From Betaproteobacteria bacterium (GTDB lineage Bacteria > Pseudomonadota > Gammaproteobacteria > Burkholderiales > Usitatibacteraceae): a stretch of 64,000 nucleotides of DNA. The position numbers and the translations under genes are program-made. The stretch is from contig JADJMI010000029.1 in NCBI GenBank assembly GCA_016709665.1, positions 124,001-188,000 of the forward strand, in the 5' to 3' direction. The first letter of the stretch is position 1, and each line of letters begins with the position of its first letter. Under the pieces are notes generated by a model, which had not been told where the DNA came from, searched no databases, and saw nothing but the letters and a program-made list of their open reading frames with translations. This document shows, piece by piece, positions 52,380 through 60,925 of this stretch.

Positions 52380-52763
52380 ATGCACGACGCCAAGAAATAC
52401 GGGGTCGCCGTCACGGCGCACTCGACCTACCTGCCGGACCAGTCGGACGAGGAAGACGACCGGTACGTCTTCGCCTACACGATCCGCATCACGAACACCG
52501 GCAGCGTCGCCGCCCAGCTCGTGAGCCGTCACTGGATCATCACCGACGCGGAGAACCAGGTGCAGGAAGTGCGCGGCATGGGCGTCGTCGGCGAGCAGCC
52601 CGTGCTCAAGCCCGGCGACACCTTCGAGTATTCGAGCGGCTCGTCGATTCCCACGGCCGTGGGAACGATGCGCGGAACCTACCAGCTGGTGGCCGAGGAC
52701 GGCACGCGCTTCGACGCGCCGATTCCCGAGTTCTCCCTCAGCGTCCCCCGCGTCCTGCACTAG
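52380..52763 (+). CDS. apaG: ApaG family protein (DUF525)
   Basis: 127 residues. A fibronectin-III-like fold with the conserved YVFAYTIRITNTGSVAAQLV, SRHWIITDAENQVQEVRGMG, VVGEQPVLKPGDTFEYSSG and GTMRGTYQLV segments. ApaG is linked to Co2+/Mg2+ homeostasis and nucleotide turnover, with no settled biochemical role. It is divergent from rpe across 87 bases. Confidence 0.93.
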   Translation: MHDAKKYGVAVTAHSTYLPDQSDEEDDRYVFAYTIRITNTGSVAAQLVSRHWIITDAENQVQEVRGMGVVGEQPVLKPGDTFEYSSGSSIPTAVGTMRGTYQLVAEDGTRFDAPIPEFSLSVPRVLH

Positions 52764-52873
52764 GGGGGCGGGTCGCCCCCGCCGTCTTCGCGCTTCTTCT
52801 TCGGCAGCGTCCACCACACGATGCCGATCGCGATCGCGAGCGCGAGCACCACTTCCAGAAAGACCCAGCCCAT
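52760..52873 (-). CDS. Small single-pass membrane protein, 37 residues
   Basis: An ATG frame encodes MGWVFLEVVLALAIAIGIVW followed by WTLPKKKRED and a Gly/Pro end: one transmembrane helix with a positively charged cytoplasmic tail. GGGGAG lies five bases before the ATG. Its stop overlaps that of apaG tail to tail (shared CTAG). The clean helix plus charge pattern and the ribosome-binding site argue for a real gene. Function unknown. Confidence 0.6.
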   Translation of the reverse strand: MGWVFLEVVLALAIAIGIVWWTLPKKKREDGGGDPPP

Positions 52874-52949
52874 CGCCGCTCCCCTCGTCATCGACGAACG
52901 TGATTATAGGTCCGCGCCGGGCCATGCCCGCGCGGATATACTCGCCGCG

Positions 52950-54230
52950 ATGTCGCCCGCCCCTCGATACGCATTCGCCATCCTGCTCGCGGCCCTGCTC
53001 TTCGCCTGCGCCACGCCTGCGCCGCCGCCGCGCAAGGTCGAACTCCCCACGTGCCCGCCTGCCGAGAAGCCCGCGTGCCCCGCGCCGCCTGTCGCGCCCG
53101 CGCCTGCACCGGCGCCCGCCCCGGAGCCCCCGCCGATCCCCGAGGTGGAGTACCGCGGACGGCTGCAGCCGGTCGCCTGGACGGATATTCCCGACTGGGG
53201 CCGCGAGCCGCTTCGCGAATCCCTGGTCGCGTTCTCGCGCGGGTGCGCGGAACTCGTGAAGCTCGAGCCCTGGAAGGTCGCCTGCGCCGCCGCGGACGCG
53301 GTGCCGCCTTCCGCGAGCGAGCGCGAGATCGCCGCGTTCTTCACGGCGCACTTCGATCCGCACCAGGTCATCAACGCGGACGAGACATCCGCCGGCGTCG
53401 TGACCGGATACTACGAGCCCCTGCTTCGCGGCAGCCGCACGCGCACGTCGACCTACCGCTACCCGATCTACGCCGTGCCGCAGGATCTCGTGGTGATCGA
53501 CCTCGCCACCGTCTATCCCGACCTCAAGCACAAGCGCCTTCGCGGGCGCCTCGACGGCAATCGCGTGATTCCGTACTACGCGCGCGGGGACATCGACCGG
53601 GACGACACGCCGCTCAAGGGACTCGAGATCGCGTGGGTCGACGATCCCATCGAGCTCTTCTTCCTGCACATCCAGGGCTCCGGCCAGGTGCGATTCGAGA
53701 ACGGCGAGAACCTGCGCGTGGGCTATGCGGACCAGAACGGGCATCCTTTCCGCTCCGTGGCGCGGCTGCTCATCCAGAAGCGCGAACTGCCGGCGGAGCG
53801 CACGTCGCTCCAGGGCATGAAGGACTGGGCACGGCGACATCCGAAGAAGGTGAAGAAGTACCTCGACGCGAATCCGAGCTACGTGTTCTTCAAGGTGCTG
53901 GAAGCGAACCTGCCCGGCCCGATCGGCTCGCTCGGCGTACCGCTCACGGCCGAGCGCTCCATCGCCGTGGACCCGCGCGTGATCCCGCTCGGCGTGCCGG
54001 TGTACCTCGCGACGACCTTTCCGGGCTCTCCCCGGCCGCTCAATCGCCTCATGGTGGCGCAGGACACGGGGGGCGCCATCAACGGCGGCGTGCGGGCCGA
54101 TTTCTTCTGGGGATTCGGCGACGAAGCCGGCGCTCTAGCGGGCCGCATGAAGCAGTCCGGGCGCCTGTGGGTGCTTCTGCCGAAAGGCTACGTGCCGCCC
54201 GCCACCGTCCCGAAAGGAACCGCGTCATGA
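52950..54230 (+). CDS. mltA: Membrane-bound lytic murein transglycosylase A
   Basis: 426 residues. A lipoprotein signal (AFAILLAALLFAC, lipobox Cys near residue 19) is followed by a Pro/Ala-rich spacer. The MltA domain shows SAGVVTGYYEPLLRGSRTRT and FFLHIQGSGQVRFENGENLR, and the C-terminal 3D domain has the catalytic-Asp region VAQDTGGAINGGVRADFFWG. It cleaves glycan strands to 1,6-anhydro-muropeptides, the source of the substrates of anmK, amgK and murU in this window. Overlaps the next gene by 4 bases. Confidence 0.93.
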   Translation: MSPAPRYAFAILLAALLFACATPAPPPRKVELPTCPPAEKPACPAPPVAPAPAPAPAPEPPPIPEVEYRGRLQPVAWTDIPDWGREPLRESLVAFSRGCAELVKLEPWKVACAAADAVPPSASEREIAAFFTAHFDPHQVINADETSAGVVTGYYEPLLRGSRTRTSTYRYPIYAVPQDLVVIDLATVYPDLKHKRLRGRLDGNRVIPYYARGDIDRDDTPLKGLEIAWVDDPIELFFLHIQGSGQVRFENGENLRVGYADQNGHPFRSVARLLIQKRELPAERTSLQGMKDWARRHPKKVKKYLDANPSYVFFKVLEANLPGPIGSLGVPLTAERSIAVDPRVIPLGVPVYLATTFPGSPRPLNRLMVAQDTGGAINGGVRADFFWGFGDEAGALAGRMKQSGRLWVLLPKGYVPPATVPKGTAS

Positions 54231-54607
54231 CGCTCGCCTACTGGTGCGTGCTCGCCGGGATTCTCCTGCCCTACGCGACGGTCGGGATCGCGAAATGGAG
54301 CCGCCACTACGACAACGGCGACCCGCGCGGATGGGAGGCCGGGCTCGAAGGGCGCCGCAAGCGCGCCCACCACGCGCATCTCAACCATTTCGAGGCGCTG
54401 CCCGCCTTCGCGGCCGCGGTGATCATCGCGCACCTGTGCCGGGCGCCGCAGGGCTGGGTGGATGCCCTCGCGGGCGCGTGGGTGCTGTTGCGGGTCGCCT
54501 ACACGTGGGCGTACCTGGCGGACCGCGCGACCTTGCGTTCGCTCATCTGGATGGCCGCGATCGCCTGCGTGGCCGGCTTGTTCGTGGCGGCCGCCGCGGG
54601 CCGCTGA
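54227..54607 (+). CDS. MAPEG-family membrane protein
   Basis: 126 residues with four hydrophobic helices. The MAPEG signature is seen in RKRAHHAHLNHFEALPAFAA and AWVLLRVAYTWAYLADRATL. Eukaryotic members are glutathione transferases and eicosanoid enzymes; bacterial roles are mostly unknown. Its ATG overlaps the mltA stop (ATGA). Converges on dsbC 7 bases away. Confidence 0.85.
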   Translation: MTLAYWCVLAGILLPYATVGIAKWSRHYDNGDPRGWEAGLEGRRKRAHHAHLNHFEALPAFAAAVIIAHLCRAPQGWVDALAGAWVLLRVAYTWAYLADRATLRSLIWMAAIACVAGLFVAAAAGR

Positions 54608-54614
54608 TACTCGG

Positions 54615-55349
54615 CTATTTCTTCTTCGCCGTCGCGTTCGCCGCGGTGGCATCCGCAAGCCGCTTCTCGAAGCTCGCCATCGGCATCGCACCGGGGACGC
54701 GCTCGCCGTCCTCGAAAAAGATGGTGGGCGTGCCGGTGATGCGCTTTCCCTGGCCGAACTGGAGGACGGCGTCGATGGGCGTCAGGCACTTCGCGGTGGC
54801 GGGGGCCACGTCCTTCAGCATGTAGTCGAGCCAGGCCTTCTGCTTGTCCGCCGCGCACCAGATGTTCACGGACTTCTCCATCGATTCGGGCGAGAGGATC
54901 GGGTAGAGGAAGACGTACATCGTGATGTCCGTCACGGTCGCCAGCTCCCGCTCGAACTTCTTGCAGTAGCCGCAGTTCGGGTCCTCGAAGATCGCGATCC
55001 TGCGCGAGCCGTTGCCGCGCACGATCTTGATCGCCTGGTCGAAGGGCAGGGACTCGAAAGGCACGGCCGAGAGCTTGCGCTGGCGGGCCTCCGTGACGTT
55101 CTCGCGCGTCTTCGTGTCCACGAGGGTTCCCACCAGCAGGAACGTGGTCTTTTCGTCCGTGTAGAAGATCTCCCCGCCGCCCGTCACCTCGAAGAGGTTG
55201 CCGTAGCCCGCCTTGCGGACGGTCTCGAACTGGGCCTGCGGGAATTTCTTCTGGAGTTCGCCCTTGATCTTCTCGAGGTCCTGGGCAAGGGCCGGAAGGG
55301 CGGCGGCGAAGGTGAAGGCGAGCGCGAGGAGGGAGGCGGCGATTCTCAT
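54615..55349 (-). CDS. dsbC: Thiol:disulfide interchange protein DsbC
   Basis: 244 residues. Signal peptide (MRIAASLLALAFTFAAALPA), an N-terminal dimerisation region (KGELQKKFPQAQFETVRKAG), then a thioredoxin-fold domain with the active site CGYC at residues 126-129 in EDPNCGYCKKFE and the cis-Pro loop GTPTIFFEDG. It isomerises wrong disulfides in the periplasm. A dsbD reductase is not in the window. Confidence 0.93.
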   Translation of the reverse strand: MRIAASLLALAFTFAAALPALAQDLEKIKGELQKKFPQAQFETVRKAGYGNLFEVTGGGEIFYTDEKTTFLLVGTLVDTKTRENVTEARQRKLSAVPFESLPFDQAIKIVRGNGSRRIAIFEDPNCGYCKKFERELATVTDITMYVFLYPILSPESMEKSVNIWCAADKQKAWLDYMLKDVAPATAKCLTPIDAVLQFGQGKRITGTPTIFFEDGERVPGAMPMASFEKRLADATAANATAKKK

Positions 55350-55418
55350 GGGCGGTCCGGGAGGGTTCGGGATTGGGCCGCGAGGACGCCGGATGGTTCC
55401 CGGTCCTGCGGCGTTGGA

Positions 55419-56579
55419 TTATTGCATTGCGTGGGCGGCGAGGAGCCTTTTTCCGAGCGGAGCGGCGTCGACCAGCCTCAACCCGGCGTTCCGGAACCGG
55501 GAAGCGAGCGGCGCCTCGAGGGCGAAAAGCCATTCGAGCCGGTCGGTCACGAATTGCATCGCGTCCACGTCCGCCCGGCGGGCCCGCTCGTGCCGTCGCA
55601 GCAGCGCGAGGTCGCCGGGACGCTCGAGAGGCGAGCGCCGCGCCAGCGTATCGGCCAGCGACTTCGCGTCCTGGAATCCGAGATTCACGCCCTGTCCCGC
55701 GAGCGGGTGCACGCCATGGGCGGCATCGCCGATCAGGACCGCGCCGGCCACCGCGACCCGCGGAACCCGGACGAGCCGCAGCGCAAACACCGCGGGAGTC
55801 CCCTCGACGACCATCTCGCCGGCTTCGGCGCCGCCGGCATCGCGGACCCGGCGGGCGAGTTCCGCCGGTTCGAGCGCCGCGAGATCGCGGGCCAGTTCCC
55901 CCCTCGCGGACCACACGATCGACAGGCGATCGCCCGGCAGAGGCAGCCACGCGAGGATGCCGTCCTGGCGGAACCACTGCCGGGCGACGCCGCCCGTGGG
56001 CTTCTCGCAGCGGAAATTGGCGACGAGCGCCGTCTCGGGATAGCGCTTGGCCGTGGAGGCGAGGCCCAACGCCGTGCGGGTCCAGGAATCCACGCCATCG
56101 GCGCCCACGAGAAGCGAGGCCGTCTCGACGGCGCCGTCGGCCCGTTCGAGGCGAATCCCCGACGCGCCGGCCTGAAGCGATCGCGCCGCGATACCGTGCT
56201 CGAGGGCCGCCCCGTTCGCCGCGGCCGATTCCGCCAGCGCGCGCGCAAGACGGTTGCCTTCGACAATCCACGAGAGGGGACGGCCCTCCGGCGACTCGAA
56301 GTCGAGGCGGCTCGCCCCGTCGTCACCCCGCACGTCCATTCGCCGCACCTCGGCGATGCGATCGGCAGGAATCCGTCGCCAGGCGCCGATCGCTTCGAGG
56401 AAAGCGCGGGTGCCCGGGCTCAACGCGAAAACGCGCGCGTCGTAGAGGTCCGGATCGGCGGCCGGGCGCGACGGGCCGCCTTCGAGCACGCGAACCGGCA
56501 TCCCCTCCGCCGCGGCCGCCGCCGCGAATGCAAGCCCGACCGCGCCGCCGCCGAGCACGACGGCTCGCGCCTCGCTCAC
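55419..56579 (-). CDS. UbiH/UbiF-family FAD monooxygenase, copy 2
   Basis: 386 residues. FAD-binding VVLGGGAVGLAFAAAAAAEG at the N-terminus, the second motif GVDSWTR-type (LVGADGVDSWTRTALGL), and the GDAAHGVHPLAGQGVNLGFQ motif of the ubiquinone hydroxylase family. Its GTG start overlaps the stop of ubiH (GTGA). It may hydroxylate a different ring position from ubiH; with coq7 in the window, a UbiI- or UbiM-like role is plausible but not decidable from sequence. Confidence 0.85.
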   Translation of the reverse strand: MSEARAVVLGGGAVGLAFAAAAAAEGMPVRVLEGGPSRPAADPDLYDARVFALSPGTRAFLEAIGAWRRIPADRIAEVRRMDVRGDDGASRLDFESPEGRPLSWIVEGNRLARALAESAAANGAALEHGIAARSLQAGASGIRLERADGAVETASLLVGADGVDSWTRTALGLASTAKRYPETALVANFRCEKPTGGVARQWFRQDGILAWLPLPGDRLSIVWSARGELARDLAALEPAELARRVRDAGGAEAGEMVVEGTPAVFALRLVRVPRVAVAGAVLIGDAAHGVHPLAGQGVNLGFQDAKSLADTLARRSPLERPGDLALLRRHERARRADVDAMQFVTDRLEWLFALEAPLASRFRNAGLRLVDAAPLGKRLLAAHAMQ

Positions 56580-57718
56580 GGCGAGCGCGCCCCGTGGATC
56601 ATGCGCGTGGCGAGAAGGCGGCGGGCGGGCGCGAACAAGTCGAGCGCGGTGAGCGCGACGCCGCGCCCCCAGGTGGGCACGAGGCGATCGTCCGAGAAGG
56701 CGCCCACGAGAAAATCCGTGAAGGCCACGCCGCGGCCGGCGTCGCTCGACCGGGACGCCCGGAACGCCTCGAGGATCGCGGCCGCGCCCGGATCGTCCCG
56801 GCGCTGCGCGAGCAGGCGTGCCAGGCCCCGCGCATCGCGAAGGCCCACGTTGAGCCCCTGCCCCGCGATGGGGTGCATCGCCTGGGCCGCGTTGCCCACG
56901 ATGGCGGTGCGAAGCGCGATGGTGGAATTGATCGTCCGCAGCCGGAGAGGGAAGCCCGCGCGCTGCCCGGCGGACACGAAGCGTCCCGCCCGGTCGCCGA
57001 AGCGCTCCTGCAACTCGGCCAGGAATCGCGCCTCCGGAAGCCCCTTGAGTCGCTCGCCTTCCGCCGGCGTCGCGGCCCACACGAGCGCATAGCGATCGCC
57101 GACCGGCAGGAGCGCCAGCGGGCCCTGGTTCGTGAATCGCTCGTACGCACGGCCGCCGTGCGGTCGATCCGTCCGGACGGGGCCCGTCACCGCGACCTGG
57201 CCGTAGTCCTTTTCCGAATAAGCGATGCCGGGAATTCGCCTGGCGTTGGCGCCACCGTCGGCGAGCACCAGGAGGGAAGCTTCGAGGACATCCCCGCCGG
57301 CCAGCGTGAGCCGGGCGGCGTCCTGCGCCAGGTCGATCGACTCGCAAGGCGAGCCGTAGGCGACCTCCACGCCCATCGCCGCGAGCCGCTCCTCGAGCAC
57401 GCGTTCGACGTCGGCGTACGAAACGGTGTAGCCCAACGCGGGCAGGCCGGCGTCGCGGGCGTGAAGCAGGGTGCGTCCGGGTCCGCCCTTCTGCGAGACG
57501 TGGATCTCCGTGATGGGCGTCGCAACCGCCTCCGGCCAGGCGCCGCAGGCTTCCAGCAGATCGCGGCTCGACTGCGAGAGGGCGAGGGTCCGCGCGTCGC
57601 CGGAGCGACCGGCGCGCGCCTCGATCACCGCGACGCGATGGCCGTCGGGCGCGAGAAGCGCCGCGAGGGCGGCACCCACCGGGCCGGCCCCGACGATCGC
57701 GACATCGACCCGGCGCAT
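56576..57718 (-). CDS. ubiH: 2-octaprenyl-6-methoxyphenol hydroxylase family protein
   Basis: 380 residues. FAD-binding DVAIVGAGPVGAALAALLAP, the middle motif LVLADGGANARRIPGI, and GNAAQAMHPIAGQGLNVGLR, where Asn replaces the usual Asp of GDAAH as in other UbiH proteins. It hydroxylates the ubiquinone precursor ring. Placed between pepP and the second hydroxylase, as in the classic pepP-ubiH-visC operon. Confidence 0.9.
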   Translation of the reverse strand: MRRVDVAIVGAGPVGAALAALLAPDGHRVAVIEARAGRSGDARTLALSQSSRDLLEACGAWPEAVATPITEIHVSQKGGPGRTLLHARDAGLPALGYTVSYADVERVLEERLAAMGVEVAYGSPCESIDLAQDAARLTLAGGDVLEASLLVLADGGANARRIPGIAYSEKDYGQVAVTGPVRTDRPHGGRAYERFTNQGPLALLPVGDRYALVWAATPAEGERLKGLPEARFLAELQERFGDRAGRFVSAGQRAGFPLRLRTINSTIALRTAIVGNAAQAMHPIAGQGLNVGLRDARGLARLLAQRRDDPGAAAILEAFRASRSSDAGRGVAFTDFLVGAFSDDRLVPTWGRGVALTALDLFAPARRLLATRMIHGARSP

Positions 57719-57728
57719 GTCCCGGCGC

Positions 57729-59046
57729 CTAGCCGCGGACCGCGGCCTCGACGTCCTGCACGGTCTTCGGGCAATCGGGCGTGAGAATCTCGCATCCCCT
57801 GGCCGTGACGGCGACGTCGTCCTCGATCCTCACGCCGATGTTCCAGAATGCCTTGGGAACGCCGGGTGCCGGGCGGATGTAGAGACCGGGCTCGACCGTG
57901 AGCACCATGCCGGGCTCGAGCTTGCGCCACTTGCCCTTGCGCATGTAGTCGCCGGCGTCGTGCACGTCGAGACCGAGCCAGTGGCCCGTGCGGTGCATGT
58001 AGAACTGCTTGTACGAGCCGTTCTCGAGAACCTGGTCGACGCTGCCCTTGCAGAGCTTCAAGTCGATGAGGCCGCGCACCAGCACGCGCGTGGCGGCGTC
58101 GTGATAGGCGATGAACTCGGCGCCGGGCTTCACCGCCTTGATGGCCGCCTCCTGCGACGCGAGCACGAGCTCGTAGACGTCGCGCTGGGGCGCCGTGAAC
58201 TTCCCGTCCACCGGGAAGGTGCGCGTGATGTCCGAGGCATAGCTGTCGAGCTCGCACCCCGCGTCGATGAGCATCAGGTCGCCGGGCTGGATCCGCGCGT
58301 CGTTCTCGCGGTAGTGCAGCACGCAGGCATTGGCGCCGGCGGCCACGATCGAACCGTAGGCCGGCGCACGCGCGCCGTGGCGGCAGAACTCGTGGATGAT
58401 CTCGGCCTCGACCTCGTACTCGCGCTTGCCGGGCCTGGCGGCGCGCATCGCGCGCACGTGCGCGCCGCTCGAGATCTCGCCGGCGCGGCGCATGATCGCG
58501 AGCTCCGTGGCGTCCTTCACCAGGCGCATGTCGTTCACTTCGGCGCGGACGTCGCGGATCTGACCCGGGGCCGTGATGCCGGAGCGCACCTTGGCGCGGA
58601 CCGCATTGAGCCACCCGGCCACGCGCGCGTCCCATCCGTCGTCCGCGCCGACCGGGGTATGGAGCACCTCGTGATTCGCGATGAGCTCGGGAATCGCCGC
58701 GTCGAGCTCGGCGATCGGCCGGGCCTCGTCGAACCCGAACACCTCGCGCGCGAGCTGCGGCCCGTAGCGGAACCCATCCCAGATCTCGCGCTCCAGGTTC
58801 TTTTCGCGGCAGAAGAGGATCTCGCGCGACTTGCGGCCCGGCACGATGACCAGGACCGCCTCCGGCTCGCGGAAACCGGTGAGGTAGTAGAAGCCGCTGT
58901 CCCAGCGATAGTCGTAGTGGCTGTCGGCGTTGCGCGTGCGCTCGGGCGCCGTCGGGAGGATCACGACGCCGTCGCCCAGGCTGCGGGCCAGGCGCTTCCT
59001 GCGCTGCGCGAAGGGCTTTGTAGCGGTTCGGGTTCTCGAGCTTCAT
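57729..59046 (-). pseudogene. pepP: Xaa-Pro aminopeptidase, frameshift near the N-terminus
   Basis: The main frame covers nearly the whole M24 enzyme: ERTRNADSHYDYRWDSGFYY, metal ligands in LMLIDAGCELDSYASDITRT, HRTGHWLGLDVHDAG, TVEPGLYIRP and the Glu of VRIEDDVAVT. Its N-terminus (PFAQRRKRLARSLGDGVVIL) has no start codon in that frame. An ATG at 59046 begins MKLENPNRYK in another frame. Removing one base at TTT, 59017-59019, joins them into a 438-residue protein, the usual length. Probably intact in the organism. It removes N-terminal residues before proline and heads the ubiH pair. Confidence 0.88.
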
Positions 59047-59149
59047 GGGATCGGGATCGCGGTGGGGCGCGCGAGGGGCGCCGAGGAGGCGAATTCTACC
59101 GGGATTCGCCGCGCCGCACGGTTCGCCCGGGTGCCCGGGCGCGCGACAT

Positions 59150-59833
59150 TCAGCCGGAGAGTCGCCGGTCGAGCGCCGCGAGCTGGGCCGGCGTTCCGAC
59201 GTTGTCCCACTCCCCGGTGAAGCGCTCGCCGCTCACCCGGCCTTCATCCACGAGGCGGTAGGACCAGGGAAACAGCGCGAGGCGCGTCCCCGCCTCGACC
59301 TCGTCGAAGAGCGCGGGGTGGAAGACCGAGATGTTCGCGTAGGTGAGCGTCGGCCCGCCCCGCACGACGCGCCCGCCCTCGAGCCCCATGTCGCCGCCGG
59401 CGTGCCAGGCCGGGTTGTCGACGAGGACGAAGTGGGCCGCATGTCGCGACGGATCGCGCGCGATCGCCTCCGCCACGGGCACGAGCCGGGAATAGTCGTA
59501 GGCCGTGTGGATGTCGGCGCTCACCGCGAGGAAGGGATCGGGCCCGAGCAGGCTCCGGGCCCACGCCACCGCCCCCGCCGTCTCGAGCGGCTGCGGCTCC
59601 CGGGACCACAGGATCCGCGCCCCGTAACGGGAGCCGTCGCCGAGCGCCGCCTCGATGCGCTCGCCGAGGTGGGCGACGTTGACCACCACGTCGCGAATGC
59701 CCGCCGCCGCGAGACGTTCGAGTTGCCGGACGATCAGCGCCTTGCCGCCCGCCTCCAGCAGCGCCTTGGGCGCGCGCTCGGTCAACGGCTTCATGCGCTC
59801 GCCGCGGCCCGCGGCGAAGAGGATCGCGCGCAT
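59150..59833 (-). CDS. murU: N-acetylmuramate alpha-1-phosphate uridylyltransferase
   Basis: 227 residues. Nucleotidyltransferase start MRAILFAAGRGERMKPLTER, then PKALLEAGGKALI, the metal-binding LAVSADIHTAYDY and the C-terminal EWDNVGTPAQLAAL. MurU makes UDP-MurNAc directly from MurNAc-1-P, bypassing fosfomycin-sensitive de novo synthesis. The family assignment rests on pairing with the kinase just upstream (10-base gap) and on the neighbouring lptD, as in Pseudomonas. Confidence 0.88.
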   Translation of the reverse strand: MRAILFAAGRGERMKPLTERAPKALLEAGGKALIVRQLERLAAAGIRDVVVNVAHLGERIEAALGDGSRYGARILWSREPQPLETAGAVAWARSLLGPDPFLAVSADIHTAYDYSRLVPVAEAIARDPSRHAAHFVLVDNPAWHAGGDMGLEGGRVVRGGPTLTYANISVFHPALFDEVEAGTRLALFPWSYRLVDEGRVSGERFTGEWDNVGTPAQLAALDRRLSG

Positions 59834-59843
59834 CGGGGCCCGA

Positions 59844-60842
59844 TCAGAAGGTGTAGCCCGGGCGGGCTTCGACGCCCTCGACGCGCTCGAGCAGCCGGGC
59901 GAGCGGCGCGAGTTCGCGGTAGCGGGCGCAGGTGCGGTGCATGTAGGCGATGAAGCGCGGCGTGTCCTCGACGTACCCGGCCTTGCCGTCGCGATGGTGG
60001 AGCCTTGCGAAGATGCCGGCCACCTTCAGGTGCCTTTGCAGGCCCATCCACTCCACGTCGCGCCAGAAGTCCGCGAAGTCCGCCGGGACCGGCAGCCCCT
60101 TCTCCCGCGCGAGGTCCCAGTACCGGATCGTCCCGTCGAGGACGACGTCCTCCTCCCAGCTGAGGTAGGCGTCGCGGTAGAGGCAGGCGATGTCGTAGCT
60201 CACCGGTCCGTGCAGCGCATCCTGGAAGTCGAGCACGCCGGGGTTCGGCTCGGACACCATGAGGTTCCTGGGCATGAAGTCCCTGTGCACGTACACGCGC
60301 GGCTGCGCGAGGTTCGCGGCGAGGATGCGATCGAAGACCGCCGTGAGCTCCGCGCGATCCTTCGGCTCGAGCACGAGGCCGCGGTGCCGCGCGAGGTACC
60401 AGTCCGGGAAGAGCTCGACTTCGCGCCGGAGCGTCGGCTCGTCGTAAGCGGGAAGCACGCCTTCGCGGCTGGCGAGTTGCCAGCGCACGAGCGCCTTGCG
60501 GGCGTCGGCGAAGAGCGCATCGGGATCCGGGTGCCCGGCGCGGATCGCCTGCAGGAAGGTGCTCGGGCCCAGGTCCGACAGGAGAAGGAACCCCTGCGAG
60601 AGATCCTGCGCGACGATGTCGGGAACGTGCAGGCCGGCCTCGCGCATGAGTCCGGCGATGCGGACGAAGGGCCGCGAATCCTCGCGATCGGGCGGCGCGT
60701 CCATCGCGATCCACGTGCGGCCGTCGCAGGTGACACGGAAGTAGCGGCGGAAGCTCGCATCCGCCGACGCGGGCACGCGGGTGAAGGGGCTGCCGGCCAG
60801 CGCTGCGGCGAGCCAGGCATCGAGGGCCTCGAGACGGTCCAT
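59844..60842 (-). CDS. amgK: N-acetylmuramate/N-acetylglucosamine anomeric kinase
   Basis: 332 residues of the aminoglycoside-phosphotransferase fold. Nucleotide loop in DASFRRYFRVTCDGRTWIAM, catalytic YVHRDFMPRNLMV and metal-binding GVLDFQDALHGPVSYDIACL. AmgK phosphorylates MurNAc at C1 for MurU. I start at the ATG at 60842, giving the usual MDRLEALDAWL N-terminus; an ATG at 60905 would extend it into the lptD promoter region. Divergent from lptD. Confidence 0.88.
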   Translation of the reverse strand: MDRLEALDAWLAAALAGSPFTRVPASADASFRRYFRVTCDGRTWIAMDAPPDREDSRPFVRIAGLMREAGLHVPDIVAQDLSQGFLLLSDLGPSTFLQAIRAGHPDPDALFADARKALVRWQLASREGVLPAYDEPTLRREVELFPDWYLARHRGLVLEPKDRAELTAVFDRILAANLAQPRVYVHRDFMPRNLMVSEPNPGVLDFQDALHGPVSYDIACLYRDAYLSWEEDVVLDGTIRYWDLAREKGLPVPADFADFWRDVEWMGLQRHLKVAGIFARLHHRDGKAGYVEDTPRFIAYMHRTCARYRELAPLARLLERVEGVEARPGYTF

Positions 60843-60925
60843 CGGGAGGGCTGGGCGACGAGCGGAGGGGGTTTTTCGCGTGTATTCTTGGGCGAATTCT
60901 AGCATCGCTCCCCGCTGCCTCCCCG

